A stretch of 46,214 nt of DNA from Candidatus Brocadiia bacterium (GTDB lineage: Bacteria; Planctomycetota; PUPC01): the NCBI GenBank assembly GCA_030605345.1, contig JAUWIN010000007.1:1-46214 (forward strand), in the 5' to 3' direction. Each line of letters begins with the position of its first letter. Position 1 is the stretch's first letter. This document shows positions 16,713-25,779 of the stretch, in pieces. The notes under the pieces are model-generated. The model did not search any database. It was not told the origin of the DNA and was given only the letters and a program-made list of their open reading frames with translations. The position numbers and the translations under genes are program-made.

Positions 16713-17513
16713 ATGACAAGGCTTCGACCGGCGGCGCTGGTGATCGCGCTTTCGCTGGCAGGTTGCGCCGGCAACGAAATTGTGACCGGCACAGGCGACG
16801 CGGCGCTCGATGCATACCTCCAAAAAGGAATGACCCGCGGCCAAGCCGTCAACATGGCCAAGCGCACCGCCACGGTGGTGGCACAAAGGGACCTCATCGA
16901 GCGGTACGCTGGGACCTTCCTCTCCACACAAACCCAGATAAAGAATTTCGTGGCGGAAACCGACAGGATCATCTCGACCTCCGGCGGCCTCATCAAGGGC
17001 GTGCGAGTTGTCCGCGTCGCACCCAGCCCAGACCAAACCATCTACCGAGCGGTCGTCGAGGCAAGGATGAAGGACCTCACAGAAACCCTCGGCAACAGGC
17101 CCGAGCCGGACGCCGCCCTCAGCCAAAACCTCGCGTGGCCGGATGAAATCGGCGGCGGGCCCGCTAAAACCCATAAGCCGCTGCGGCTTGACCCGAAAAT
17201 GAAAACCGTCAGCGCCACTGGGACAGGCCTGATCCCCGATGGGCTTGACCCCCGTGTGGCCAGGCTCCGCGCCAAACGCGCCGCCAAGATGGACGCGCTC
17301 CGAAACCTGGCCGAGAGAATCAGGGGAATCCGCCTGAGCTCCACCACAACCGTCGAGGACTATGTAGCCAAGAAGGACGTCATTCGGGCGAAAGTGGACG
17401 CCGTCATCAAGGGCGCCCGCGTGGTCAGCGAGGAAGAGAAGCCGGACGGCTCCTTCGAGGTGGAGGTGGCCGTTTCGGTTCCCGAAATCGGGGCCGCGCT
17501 GGGGCTCAAGTGA
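16713..17513 (+). CDS. lipoprotein with two LPP20-like domains
   Basis: A 266-aa lipoprotein. The signal ends in the lipobox LAGC (Cys about residue 18), so it is lipid-anchored. The first domain (about 20-130) has the helix AKRTATVVAQRDLIERYAG and the segment STQTQIKNFVAETDRIIS. The second (about 165-266) repeats the pattern with AKRAAKMDALRNLAERI. The first domain is clearly paralogous to the whole next gene, so the operon grew by duplication. GGGAG lies at 16701-16705 before the ATG. LPP20 was first described as a Helicobacter outer-membrane lipoprotein and its biochemical role is not established. Confidence 0.75.
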   Translation: MTRLRPAALVIALSLAGCAGNEIVTGTGDAALDAYLQKGMTRGQAVNMAKRTATVVAQRDLIERYAGTFLSTQTQIKNFVAETDRIISTSGGLIKGVRVVRVAPSPDQTIYRAVVEARMKDLTETLGNRPEPDAALSQNLAWPDEIGGGPAKTHKPLRLDPKMKTVSATGTGLIPDGLDPRVARLRAKRAAKMDALRNLAERIRGIRLSSTTTVEDYVAKKDVIRAKVDAVIKGARVVSEEEKPDGSFEVEVAVSVPEIGAALGLK

Positions 17514-17550
17514 ACGCTGCGCCTTCTTCTGACGTGAAAGGGATCGAGCA

Positions 17551-17943
17551 ATGAGAAAGGTTATCGCATTGACGGTGTTCCTGGCGCTGTCCGTCGCCGG
17601 CTGCGCCAGCCGGGAAGTCGTGACCGCTACGGGCACTGCCGTCTTGGACGCCTACAGAGACACAGGTCTGTCGTTTGCCCAGAAGGTGCTTATGGCCAAG
17701 CGGGCGGCCTTGGTGGACGCACAAAGGAACCTGCTCGAGGAGTATGCCGGAACTTTCCTATCTACACAAACCGAGATCAGGAACTTCGTCGCGCAGAACG
17801 ACCACATCATCAGCAAGAGCGCCGGCCTGATCAAGGGGGTTCACCGGGTATCCGAGCAGTTCACCCCCGACCAGACGGCGGTCACCGTCCGTGTCCAGGC
17901 GCTCAAATCAGACATCGAAGCGGCTTTGGAACAACAGTGGTGA
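17551..17943 (+). CDS. LPP20-family lipoprotein, single domain
   Basis: A 130-aa lipoprotein with lipobox VAGC (Cys about residue 18) and one LPP20 domain. AKRAALVDAQRNLLEEYAG is followed by STQTEIRNFVAQNDHIIS and the strand pair around AGLIKGV. It is about half identical by eye to the first domain of the preceding protein. It starts 37 bp after that gene and ends 4 bp before the next, so it is surely in the same transcript. It probably acts as a periplasmic subunit with its paralogs. Confidence 0.82.
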   Translation: MRKVIALTVFLALSVAGCASREVVTATGTAVLDAYRDTGLSFAQKVLMAKRAALVDAQRNLLEEYAGTFLSTQTEIRNFVAQNDHIISKSAGLIKGVHRVSEQFTPDQTAVTVRVQALKSDIEAALEQQW

Positions 17944-17947
17944 CCTC

Positions 17948-19141
17948 ATGCGGAAGCCGGTGATACTGGCCATTGTGGCCGCGGCGTTTGCAGCGGCCCC
18001 TGGGTGTGCTTCGGGTCCTCCGGCGCCACCACCGCCGTGGCTAACCCCCGACAGAATATCTCCGAAGCCTGTGGAAGCGGGGTCTGAACAGCTCCAAGCC
18101 GCCGATGCCGGTTCTGGGGAAACGCAAACCGTCGAGGCAGAGGGGGAGGGCGTCACTGCGGAAGCCGCGAAGAAGGACGCACTTCGCAACGCGGTTGAAC
18201 GCGGAGCGGGTATCGTCGTCCGAAACCAAAGCCTCGTGGTTGACTGGCACCTCGCCCGCGACATTGTGCTGACCGAGACGCGCGGCTCCATCGTGAAATT
18301 CGACCTCCTCAGCTTGCAAAGAACCCGCGGGGTGTTCAGGGCAAAGGTGCGTGCAACGGTCTGCACAAAAATGATTGCGAAAGACCTTTCCATACTGCAC
18401 TACCTGAGCAACCACGCCCGGATCGCATGCGTGGTTGCGGACTTCGCGGGCGGGGCAGCCGCTGAGACGGCCCTCGCACGCTCGGGCCTCCAAAACGCGC
18501 TACTCGACAAAAAATTTAATCTGGTTGACCGCTCGCAGGTCGAGGCAATCAACGCACGCGAGCGGCTCGACAGCTTCGACCACCCCGCCGTCGCCCGTGA
18601 ACTGGGCCGGCGGTGGGGCTGCGATATATTGATTACCGGCAAGGCCTGTGCCAACTTCGCCAAGGTCGAACAGGTGTATGGAGTGAAGCAGTTCTTCTAC
18701 ACCGCCAGCATCGAGGCGAGGGCGGTGCTCGTAAGCACGGGGAAGGTCATTGCGTCCGAGAACGTGACCGTCCGCCGCGGCGGGCGCAGCAGGGCCAGCG
18801 CACAGAAACTCGCCATCTCCGGCGCCGGCAGCCAAATCGCAAGCCCCCTTATAAAGAAGATTGTTCTTCACCTCCGTAAGTCGAGCCTCGACCAACAGTC
18901 AATCCAAATCCTAATCATGGATGTGACCTTCGAACGCCTGATGCGACTCGAAGGGCAGCTGAAAAAGGTCAACGGGATGGAGAGGGTCGTGCAGCGCTCA
19001 TATCAGCATGGCGCCGCAACACTGGACTGCACGTTCAAGGGAGACTCGCGCACCCTGGCGGTGGTCCTGGGGAAAATCGAGGAGCCGCGGCTGGAAATCC
19101 TCGGCGTGGAGCGCAACCGCATCGAAGTCAAAGTCAAGTGA
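17948..19141 (+). CDS. lipoprotein with FlgT/LPP20-like and CsgG-like domains
   Basis: A 397-aa protein with signal and lipobox APGC (Cys about residue 19), then a Pro-rich linker. Residues about 55-140 (EGEGVTAEAAKKDALRNAVE) resemble the FlgT-N/LPP20 fold. Residues about 155-300 (VVADFAGG, LVDRSQVEAINARE, GCDILITGKA, VRRGGRS) follow the pattern of CsgG-like/FlgT-M domains, which assemble into outer-membrane or periplasmic rings. A small C-terminal domain (about 305-397) ends in alternating strands. A ring- or pore-forming role at the outer membrane is inferred from the CsgG likeness, and its substrate may be one of the upstream proteins. No flagellar or curli genes are nearby. Confidence 0.65.
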   Translation: MRKPVILAIVAAAFAAAPGCASGPPAPPPPWLTPDRISPKPVEAGSEQLQAADAGSGETQTVEAEGEGVTAEAAKKDALRNAVERGAGIVVRNQSLVVDWHLARDIVLTETRGSIVKFDLLSLQRTRGVFRAKVRATVCTKMIAKDLSILHYLSNHARIACVVADFAGGAAAETALARSGLQNALLDKKFNLVDRSQVEAINARERLDSFDHPAVARELGRRWGCDILITGKACANFAKVEQVYGVKQFFYTASIEARAVLVSTGKVIASENVTVRRGGRSRASAQKLAISGAGSQIASPLIKKIVLHLRKSSLDQQSIQILIMDVTFERLMRLEGQLKKVNGMERVVQRSYQHGAATLDCTFKGDSRTLAVVLGKIEEPRLEILGVERNRIEVKVK

Positions 19142-19225
19142 CCGGCGGCGTGTGAACTTCATTGTAGTCCGCATAATCGTTGAACCCACCGCCTGAGCCC
19201 CGGGGCACGGGGCGTCCGGGGGCGG

Positions 19226-20572
19226 CTACGCCGACCGACTGGCGACGCTGAGCCCCTCAATGACCGCGTGGGGCATTCGGCCAGCGTGGTCCAGGTCGGA
19301 ACTCAACTCAACGTTCTCCGCGAAGAGGTCATACAGGTTGCCAGCAATCATCGTGTCCTTGATACGGCCGGTGATTTCGCCGTTATGAATGCGGTAGCCC
19401 AAGCCCACGTTGCAGGAGAAGTCGCCGTTGATGATGTTGCCCTGCCCGTAGCCGATTAGGGCTTTGATGTAGATGCCATCATCGATGTCGGCGAGCAGCT
19501 CGCTGCTCGGACGAACGCCGGGGGTGACCAGCAGCCAATAGGGGTAGCAGCCGCTGTTGCCGGTTGGCTCGGCACCAGCGAGACCGGCGGTGTCGAGATC
19601 ATACAGGAAGCGACGCAGGACGCCGTTCTCGAACAGCGTCTGCTTCCGTGTTGGTATGCCGTCGGAGTCGATCTCACACGCGCCGCTGGCGTAATCGACG
19701 TGCGGGTGGTCCACAATTGTTATCGATTTTGCGAGAACTTGTTCTCCCAACCGACCAGCAAGAGGTGAATCACCCTTTGCGACGTTCCGCCCGTTGATGC
19801 CTGCCATGAAAGGCATGAGAAAGGCCGGCAGTTGCTCTGGCGGGATGTAGGCCTTCACCTTTCCTGTCGGCGGCTCGACGGTCTTTTCGGCGTTGCGCAG
19901 GTCAACGAGGACACGCCCGGCGATAACGGATGGGGCGTAGAACTCGTTCAGGTCACACCACCCCCGCCCGTATCCGGCAAACAGGATATCGGTGCCTTTA
20001 GTGCGCTGGACGTGCGAGGACAGCGACCAGGCGGTCCGGCTGGCCTGGTGGCAGACGCCACCGGTTGTGACCGTGATGTCCTCGGACTCGTTTCGGCTTC
20101 CTGTGGCGGAGATGAACAGGTCGGGGTCGTATTCCCTGAGTGCCTCTACCATCTGCCCGCAGCTTTCTATCATCCTCTCGCGCGCAAGGCCCAGCGTGCG
20201 TTCGGAATGGGTCTTGACCGGTGTGAGCGCGCCCGGCGGCGGGTAGGCATTGAAGTGGGCTGTGCTTCCTACCTTTGCGAGCACTATGGCGCGGTCTATC
20301 ATTTCGTCCAGCTTTTCTATTCGATTGCCGGAGGAAGTGCCACAGCGGCCGTCGACCAGCACTTCGACGTTGTAACTGAGCGATTCGCTGGAGCCGGTCT
20401 CCTTGAGGCGGCCGCGTTCGAAACTGCAGTGTGTGCTCTCGGAGTGCCCAAGGGAGAGTTTGGCCGCCGACGCCCCTGCGCTGTTCGCCCTTTCAACTCC
20501 TTGCCGGAGGCGCGATTCGCTATTTTCGATCATCGGTTTGCGCACGGTTCCCTCGTTTCTACCCGCCTCCAA
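19226..20572 (-). CDS. pmbA: TldD/PmbA-family protein, PmbA (TldE) subunit type
   Basis: A 448-aa member of the TldD/PmbA family that lacks the HExxxH zinc motif and is therefore the PmbA/TldE-type partner. In E. coli TldD and TldE form a heterodimeric metalloprotease that trims unfolded peptides, including the microcin B17 leader and CcdA. Typical blocks include RLKETGSSESLSYNVEVLVDG near the N terminus and the late GNIINGDFSCNVGLGYRI. The start at 20572 overlaps tldD by 14 bp; a Met 13 codons in (20533) is the alternative and would leave no overlap. It is co-transcribed downstream of tldD. Confidence 0.9.
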   Translation of the reverse strand: MEAGRNEGTVRKPMIENSESRLRQGVERANSAGASAAKLSLGHSESTHCSFERGRLKETGSSESLSYNVEVLVDGRCGTSSGNRIEKLDEMIDRAIVLAKVGSTAHFNAYPPPGALTPVKTHSERTLGLARERMIESCGQMVEALREYDPDLFISATGSRNESEDITVTTGGVCHQASRTAWSLSSHVQRTKGTDILFAGYGRGWCDLNEFYAPSVIAGRVLVDLRNAEKTVEPPTGKVKAYIPPEQLPAFLMPFMAGINGRNVAKGDSPLAGRLGEQVLAKSITIVDHPHVDYASGACEIDSDGIPTRKQTLFENGVLRRFLYDLDTAGLAGAEPTGNSGCYPYWLLVTPGVRPSSELLADIDDGIYIKALIGYGQGNIINGDFSCNVGLGYRIHNGEITGRIKDTMIAGNLYDLFAENVELSSDLDHAGRMPHAVIEGLSVASRSA

Positions 20573-21932
20573 TTACAACGTCGCGGATCCGTAAATGCGG
20601 CGACCCTACGCTCACAGGCAGGGGAGACTGTCCGCCCTTCCCGCACCCGCCCCCGCGCTTGGAAATGACCAGGTCGTTCCCAATCCCGTCGATTGACTTC
20701 AGAGTCTGGAACACGTTGCCCGTCAGCGTCACGTCGCGGAGCAGTTCTCCTCTTTGGCCGTTCTCGATGCGATACCCATAGCCGGCAGAAAAGGTGAACA
20801 TCTCCAGCGCCGTCTGGCCGCCGAATGCGTCGCACGCATAGACCCCGCGGTCCACGCCTGCAAACAACTCACCCACGGGGATGTCGCCGTTTGTGACGTA
20901 GGTGTTGGTCATGCGGCAGATGGGCGGCACGCTGCGGCCAATTGCCCGCGCATTCCCAGTTGGCTTCGCGCCCATCTTCGCCGCCGTCTCAAGCGAATGC
21001 AGGTGCCCCGCGAGGGCGCCTCCCCGAATGAGATAAGTCTCTCCGGTCGGCGTTCCTTCGTCGTCAAACGCACCAGTGCCGGTGTAATTCCCCAGCGAGC
21101 CGTCATCGATGACGTTCAGCCCGGCCACCCCGACCTCACGGCCCAGGCACATCAGTTCCCGCATTTGCGCGTTCTCGTACACCAGATCCGCTTCACTCAG
21201 ATGCCCGAACGCCTCGTGCACAAAAACCCCCGCGAGCTCGGGGTCCAGTATCACGGAATACGTTCCTCCCTCGCACTTCGGCGCCCTCAGCAGGGCGTCG
21301 GCGCGCTCGGCCGTTTCCCGCACTTTGTCCTCCATCCCCAGCACCGCGTCGTAAGTGGTAGTCGATGAGATGCCGTCGTACGCCCGCTGCACCAGTGCGC
21401 CATCACGTGCCACCGCCATGAACCTGCACGTTACCCTCGGGCGCTGTTCCATAAAGTAGTTGCCCCGGGTTGAAGCGAAGTACACTGTGCGGAAGCTGTC
21501 GCCGTATCCGACAGAAGAGGACTCAATAGAGGGTGCCGCGCCGAGAATGATGTCGTTATAGGCCTTCAGTAGCGCGAGTTTGTCGTCCAGGCTGACACCG
21601 CGGAAATCATGTTCCAAGGTCACCGGCTTCTCGGCGTCAACAGGCTCCACCTCGGCCAGTTCGGTTTTTTCTTCACCAACCAGTTTGGCGCAGGCGCAGG
21701 CTTCCTTGACCTGCTCACCGAGCTGGGCGAGTGAATCAAACGTCACCATGCCCCACCCGCCGCGGGTGCAGGCGCGAACAATCCCGCCACGGACCGACGA
21801 TGTCCCCGCGGTCTCGACCTCCCGCCCACGATATGCAATGACGGAGGAATCCTCAGTTTCCACGCGGATTTCCGCGTAATCGGCGGTGCTCTTTTGTAAT
21901 GCTTTTAACAAGCGGGCTTTCATGTGTGCCAC
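20559..21932 (-). CDS. tldD: metalloprotease TldD
   Basis: A 457-aa catalytic subunit of the TldD/TldE peptidase. The zinc motif HEAFGH lies at 239-244. The late cysteine in the GGGCGKGGQS segment (about 430) matches the third zinc ligand position of TldD. The conserved VYENAQMRELMCLGREV, DDGSLGNYTGTGAFDDEG and FSAGYGYRIENG blocks are present. The start may be 21932 or the second Met at 21923. It is the first gene of a two-gene operon from the promoter at 21995-22023. No obvious peptide substrate gene is adjacent. Confidence 0.96.
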   Translation of the reverse strand: MAHMKARLLKALQKSTADYAEIRVETEDSSVIAYRGREVETAGTSSVRGGIVRACTRGGWGMVTFDSLAQLGEQVKEACACAKLVGEEKTELAEVEPVDAEKPVTLEHDFRGVSLDDKLALLKAYNDIILGAAPSIESSSVGYGDSFRTVYFASTRGNYFMEQRPRVTCRFMAVARDGALVQRAYDGISSTTTYDAVLGMEDKVRETAERADALLRAPKCEGGTYSVILDPELAGVFVHEAFGHLSEADLVYENAQMRELMCLGREVGVAGLNVIDDGSLGNYTGTGAFDDEGTPTGETYLIRGGALAGHLHSLETAAKMGAKPTGNARAIGRSVPPICRMTNTYVTNGDIPVGELFAGVDRGVYACDAFGGQTALEMFTFSAGYGYRIENGQRGELLRDVTLTGNVFQTLKSIDGIGNDLVISKRGGGCGKGGQSPLPVSVGSPHLRIRDVVIGGG

Positions 21933-21994
21933 CTACAACTGAATTATTTCGCCGCCGACAAACGCATACCCGAAAGGCCGAACAAGCCGCCGAA

Positions 21995-22023
21995 TACTAA
22001 CGTGCACGATCCCCAATGTCAAC
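21995..22023 (-). promoter_or_regulatory. sigma70-type promoter of tldD-pmbA
   Basis: On the minus strand TTGACA (22018-22023), a 17-nt spacer and TAGTAT (21995-22000) give a leader of about 55 nt before tldD. This is one of the best promoters in the window. Confidence 0.65.
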
Positions 22024-22128
22024 GTCCTGCATGATTTCAATTTTTTGCTCTGAGTCTTGCCTGCTGATGAAAGGTGACTGAAGAATGGTAACGTGTGACG
22101 GCGCAATGTTTTTTTGATGCGACTTTCC

Positions 22129-22134
22129 TATAAT
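22129..22134 (+). promoter_or_regulatory. possible -10 element for the HPP gene
   Basis: A consensus TATAAT lies 86 bp before the ATG at 22221. No convincing -35 stands at the right distance. The preceding stretch is AT-rich with a run of seven Ts. Confidence 0.35.
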
Positions 22135-22220
22135 GCCGCATATCGTGCGGAGGAAAGAATAATTAGTTCGGGCTTGTTTGCGCTGCCCGGCCTGTTTTGC
22201 GTCGTGGAGGGCCCACACGT

Positions 22221-22706
22221 ATGAGGAAGACGATTTCGGACATGGTCATAGAGTTTCGTCTGCACTGGAAGAACTACATCTTGCAAAGCGTGCTGGCCTC
22301 GCTCACGCTGCTGATTGCTCTGTGGATGTTGAGGGCGAGGAGCCTGGTGATTGTGGCTTCGATCGGCTCAACCGCGTTCATTGTGTTCGCCATGCCCGGA
22401 TACTTCACTGCGAGGCCGCGGAATGTGATTGGTGGACAGGTTGTGGGGCTGTTGTGCGGGGCGCTTGGCAGCCTGTTCGCAGGCCCTTCTTCTGATTACG
22501 TCATCATCGCCTCTGCCGCGGCGGTCGGCCTGTCGATTTTTGTGATGGTCCTCACCGACACCGAACATCCGCCGGCGTCCGGAACAGCGCTTGGGATAGC
22601 GATGTCGGGGTGCTCGTGGGACGTGGCTCTTGCCGTGGTGGGCAGCGCCGTCCTGCTGTCCGTCGCTCATCGCCTGCTCAGACCTTACTTGAGAGACCTG
22701 GCGTGA
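22221..22706 (+). CDS. HPP-family integral membrane protein
   Basis: A 161-aa membrane protein with four predicted transmembrane segments and the signature HPPASGTALG in the second half, which defines the HPP family. An N-terminal cytoplasmic stretch precedes the first helix (ILQSVLASLTLLIALWML). Plant and cyanobacterial HPP proteins have been linked to nitrite transport; no such link is shown here. GGAGG at 22206-22210 fits the ATG at 22221 better than the upstream in-frame start. There is no CBS domain, so this is the short form. It is convergent with the helicase gene. Confidence 0.88.
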   Translation: MRKTISDMVIEFRLHWKNYILQSVLASLTLLIALWMLRARSLVIVASIGSTAFIVFAMPGYFTARPRNVIGGQVVGLLCGALGSLFAGPSSDYVIIASAAAVGLSIFVMVLTDTEHPPASGTALGIAMSGCSWDVALAVVGSAVLLSVAHRLLRPYLRDLA

Positions 22707-22783
22707 GCCGCGGGAATTTCGTCCTCGCTTGCCTCGCCGTGCAGGAAAGCTGCTCTTGTGGTTCGGGTATCAAGAAAGGCGTG

Positions 22784-24910
22784 TCACCCGACCTGTACGA
22801 GATTGGCGAACTTCAGCATCAGGTGCCGCTTCCGCCCGCGGAAATCAACCACCACCGTGGCCTTTGCTCCGCTGCCAGACACCGAAACGACCCTGCCAGT
22901 GCCGAAGACCGGATGCCGTACCCGGTCGTTGACGCTCAGCCTGTCGGGCTCGTCTCCTGTCACCTCTTCGTCATATTCGATCACGCGTTTTACGGACTGA
23001 CTCTCATGCTGTTTTGCTTCCGCGGGTATCTCAGCGATGAACCTGGACTGGTTGGCGGTGTCGCACTGGCCGAACGTAAACCGCTCCGCCGCCCAATGGA
23101 GGAAGAGCTTCTTCTTCGCCCTGGTCATTCCGACGTAGCACAGCCGGCGTTCCTCCTCCACCTGTGACTTCGAGCCGAGTGCGTTTATATGCGGCAGCAG
23201 GCCCTCCTGCACACCGACGATGAACACCACCGGGAACTCGAGCCCCTTCGCCGAATGCAGCGTCATCAGCAGCACCCGCCCCTCGTCGCTGGTCATTGCG
23301 TCACTGTCGGAGACCAGCGTGACCCGCTCCAGAAACTCCTCCAGTCCGGCCTCAGGATAATCCAGGTCAAACTGCGCTGCCGCGTTGACCAGCTCCTCCA
23401 CGTTTTCGGCGCGTGCTGCGTCTTCCTCGGCCGCCGATTGCTTCAATATCTCGAGGTACCCTGTCTCCGCCAGCACGGCACGCACAACTTCAACCACCGG
23501 CGAGCGCGCCGTCCCGCGGAGCCTCCCCATCAGTGCTGCGAAGTCCTTCAGCTTCCTCGCCGCACCTTTCGACAGAGCGGGTATGTCGTCCGCCGCACCC
23601 AACGCTTCGTCGAACGTCAGGCGCTCCGCCGCGGCATGTGCCTGCAGCCGCTCGACAGTGCGCGGTCCGATCCCGCGCCGGGGCTCATTGATAATCCGCA
23701 GCAGGCTGACTGCGTCGGACGGGTTCACAATGGCTTTGAGGTAGGCCACCACGTCCTTCACTTCTTTCCGGTTGTAAAACTCGACTGCGTCGAGGATAAG
23801 ATATGGCATGCCGGCGTCGCGCAGCGAATCTTCTACCACACGGGATTGGGCGTGGGTTCGGTAGAAGACGGCCATGTCAGCGTAGTTGAAGCCGTCGGCG
23901 CGGCTGGATTTAATGCCCGCCACGACGGCGTCGGCCTCATCCACGTCCGTTGCGGATTCGATGACCTGCACCGGTGTGCCCTTGTCGTTGCGGGTCCACA
24001 GGCCCCGTTCGATCCGCTCCTTGTTTATCTCGATTACGCCGGAGGCCGCGAGCAGGATGGTTTTCGTCGACCGGAAGTTTTCCTCCAGTTTTACCAGCCG
24101 GGCGTCTGAATAATCCTTCTTGAAATCGAGGATGTTTTTTATGTCGGCACCTCGCCAGCCATAGATAGACTGGTCCGGGTCACCGGTGGCACAGAGGTTG
24201 CCGTGCCCCGCAGCGAGCCACCGCGCGATAACGTATTGCGGATGGTTGGTGTCCTGATACTCGTCAATCAGCACGTGGCTGAAGCGTCCCTGCCAGTATG
24301 TGCGGAAACTGTCGTTCTCCTCCATCAGTTGAGCGGCGCACAGGAGCAGGTCGTCGAAATCCAGGGCGCTGTTCGCCCGGCACATGCGTTGGTAAAGGTC
24401 ATAGACCCGGGCGGTCTGCTTTTCCCGAGGGCTGGACGCCCGTTCCGCATACTGCGCCGGGGTGAGCATATTGTTCTTGGCCCGGCTTATGGCGCCCAAA
24501 AATGAGTTGGGCTTCATCCGGCTGCCGGCCAGGCCGAGTTCGCTCAGCACTGCCTTGATGCAAGCCAGCGAGTCGGCGCGGTCGTAGATGCTGAACGGAT
24601 ACTCGAAGCCGAGCAAATCGGGAAACTGGCGAAGCATTCGCGCGCACATCGAGTGAAACGTCGATATCCACGCGCCACGGGTGCCGGTGAGCTCGGCCAC
24701 CCGCCGTTTCATCTCGTCCGCAGCCTTGTTGGTAAAAGTGATGGCCAGGATGCGATACGGCGGCACCCCGCTGGCCGCCAGATATGCTACCCGCCGCGTG
24801 ATGACTCGTGTCTTCCCGCTGCCGGCGCCGGCGACCCCCAGCAGCGGGCCGTCCCCGTGGGTAACAGCCTCCGCCTGACTTTGCGTCAGGCCTTCCAGAA
24901 CTTCCTTCAT
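22784..24910 (-). CDS. pcrA: UvrD/PcrA-type DNA helicase
   Basis: A 708-aa superfamily 1A 3'-5' helicase for repair, recombination and replication restart. The Q-motif LTQSQAEAV, Walker A GAGSGKT (28-34), motif Ia ITFTNKAADEM, Walker B DEYQDTN, motif III GDPDQSIYGWRGA, motif IV NFRST and the VLLMTLHSAKGLEFPVVF block are all intact. The C-terminal FGTGRVV...FANLV segment is the PcrA-type tail that contacts RNA polymerase. The start follows the stop of the minus-strand TIM-barrel gene by 21 bp, so it may be read with that operon. PcrA is preferred over UvrD from this tail and the length, but the two are close. Confidence 0.94.
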   Translation of the reverse strand: MKEVLEGLTQSQAEAVTHGDGPLLGVAGAGSGKTRVITRRVAYLAASGVPPYRILAITFTNKAADEMKRRVAELTGTRGAWISTFHSMCARMLRQFPDLLGFEYPFSIYDRADSLACIKAVLSELGLAGSRMKPNSFLGAISRAKNNMLTPAQYAERASSPREKQTARVYDLYQRMCRANSALDFDDLLLCAAQLMEENDSFRTYWQGRFSHVLIDEYQDTNHPQYVIARWLAAGHGNLCATGDPDQSIYGWRGADIKNILDFKKDYSDARLVKLEENFRSTKTILLAASGVIEINKERIERGLWTRNDKGTPVQVIESATDVDEADAVVAGIKSSRADGFNYADMAVFYRTHAQSRVVEDSLRDAGMPYLILDAVEFYNRKEVKDVVAYLKAIVNPSDAVSLLRIINEPRRGIGPRTVERLQAHAAAERLTFDEALGAADDIPALSKGAARKLKDFAALMGRLRGTARSPVVEVVRAVLAETGYLEILKQSAAEEDAARAENVEELVNAAAQFDLDYPEAGLEEFLERVTLVSDSDAMTSDEGRVLLMTLHSAKGLEFPVVFIVGVQEGLLPHINALGSKSQVEEERRLCYVGMTRAKKKLFLHWAAERFTFGQCDTANQSRFIAEIPAEAKQHESQSVKRVIEYDEEVTGDEPDRLSVNDRVRHPVFGTGRVVSVSGSGAKATVVVDFRGRKRHLMLKFANLVQVG

Positions 24911-24931
24911 CGCGTCGCTCGAAGATGGGCG

Positions 24932-25759
24932 TCAACGCCGGATGTTGGTGAACGCCTCGGTTTGCGCTTTGATGGCGCGTTCGGTCGGCAGGCGCTCCAT
25001 CGAGCTAGCGCCGTAGAAGCCATCGACATCTTTGCAGTTCTTCAGGATGAAGGCGGCGTCGTCCGGCTCGGAGATGGGCCCACCGTGGCAGAGGACGATG
25101 ATGTCGTCGCGCACCTTTCGCGCGGCCCCGACGATGGCGTCGATTTCGCCGATGCACTCATCGAGTGTCTTGGCGGTTTTGGCGCCGATCGACCCCGAGG
25201 TCGTCAGGCCCATGTGAGCGACCAGAATATCCGCCCCGGCCTCGGCCATCGCCGCCGCCTGGGCCGTGTCGAAGACGTACGGCGTAGTGAGCAGGTCCAT
25301 CTCGTGGGCCAGGCGAATCATTTCGACCTCCTTGCCGTAGCCCATGTTCGTCTCTTCCAGATTGGCCCGGAAGACACCGTCGATGAGGCCGACGGTGGGG
25401 AAGTTCTGCACGCCGGCGAAGCCGACGGCTTTGACCTCGCCGAGGAACTTATCCATCAGCCGCATCGGGTCGGTGCCGCATACGCCGGCCAGCACGGGCG
25501 TTTTTTTGACGACAGGCAGGACTTCGTTGGCCATCTCGAGCACGATGGCGTTGGCGTCGCCGTAGGGCATCAGCCCCGCCAGCGAGCCGTGCCCGGCCAT
25601 GCGAAATCGGCCGGAGTTGTAGATGACGATAAGGTCGATGCCGCCGGCCTCTTCCCACTTGGCGCTGATGCCGGTGCCGGCGCCGCCGCCCACGATGTGC
25701 TTACCACTCTTGATTTTCTGGCGAAATCGCTTCAGGATGCTGCTTCTCGCCTCGGCCAT
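24932..25759 (-). CDS. PEP_hydrolase-type TIM-barrel protein (C-terminal half of Tm-1)
   Basis: A 275-aa TIM barrel of the phosphoenolpyruvate-hydrolase/signal-transduction family. It is homologous to the C-terminal half of the plant Tm-1 protein and to fungal relatives. Typical are the opening [21 protein letters not shown], then [17 protein letters not shown] and [38 protein letters not shown] and the late [11 protein letters not shown] follow. The ATG at 25759 has a full AAAGGAGGG upstream; a longer frame overlaps the previous gene and is rejected. The name PEP hydrolase comes from weak similarity, and the true reaction is unknown. It follows the UPF0261 gene by 20 bp. Confidence 0.9.
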   Translation of the reverse strand: MAEARSSILKRFRQKIKSGKHIVGGGAGTGISAKWEEAGGIDLIVIYNSGRFRMAGHGSLAGLMPYGDANAIVLEMANEVLPVVKKTPVLAGVCGTDPMRLMDKFLGEVKAVGFAGVQNFPTVGLIDGVFRANLEETNMGYGKEVEMIRLAHEMDLLTTPYVFDTAQAAAMAEAGADILVAHMGLTTSGSIGAKTAKTLDECIGEIDAIVGAARKVRDDIIVLCHGGPISEPDDAAFILKNCKDVDGFYGASSMERLPTERAIKAQTEAFTNIRR

Positions 25760-25779
25760 TTCCGCCCTCCTTTCGCTAC

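Noticed and set aside
19142-19225. GC-rich hairpin between the LPP20 operon and pmbA as an intrinsic terminator
   Set aside because: GCCCCGGGGC-type symmetry is present but there is no T-run on either strand.
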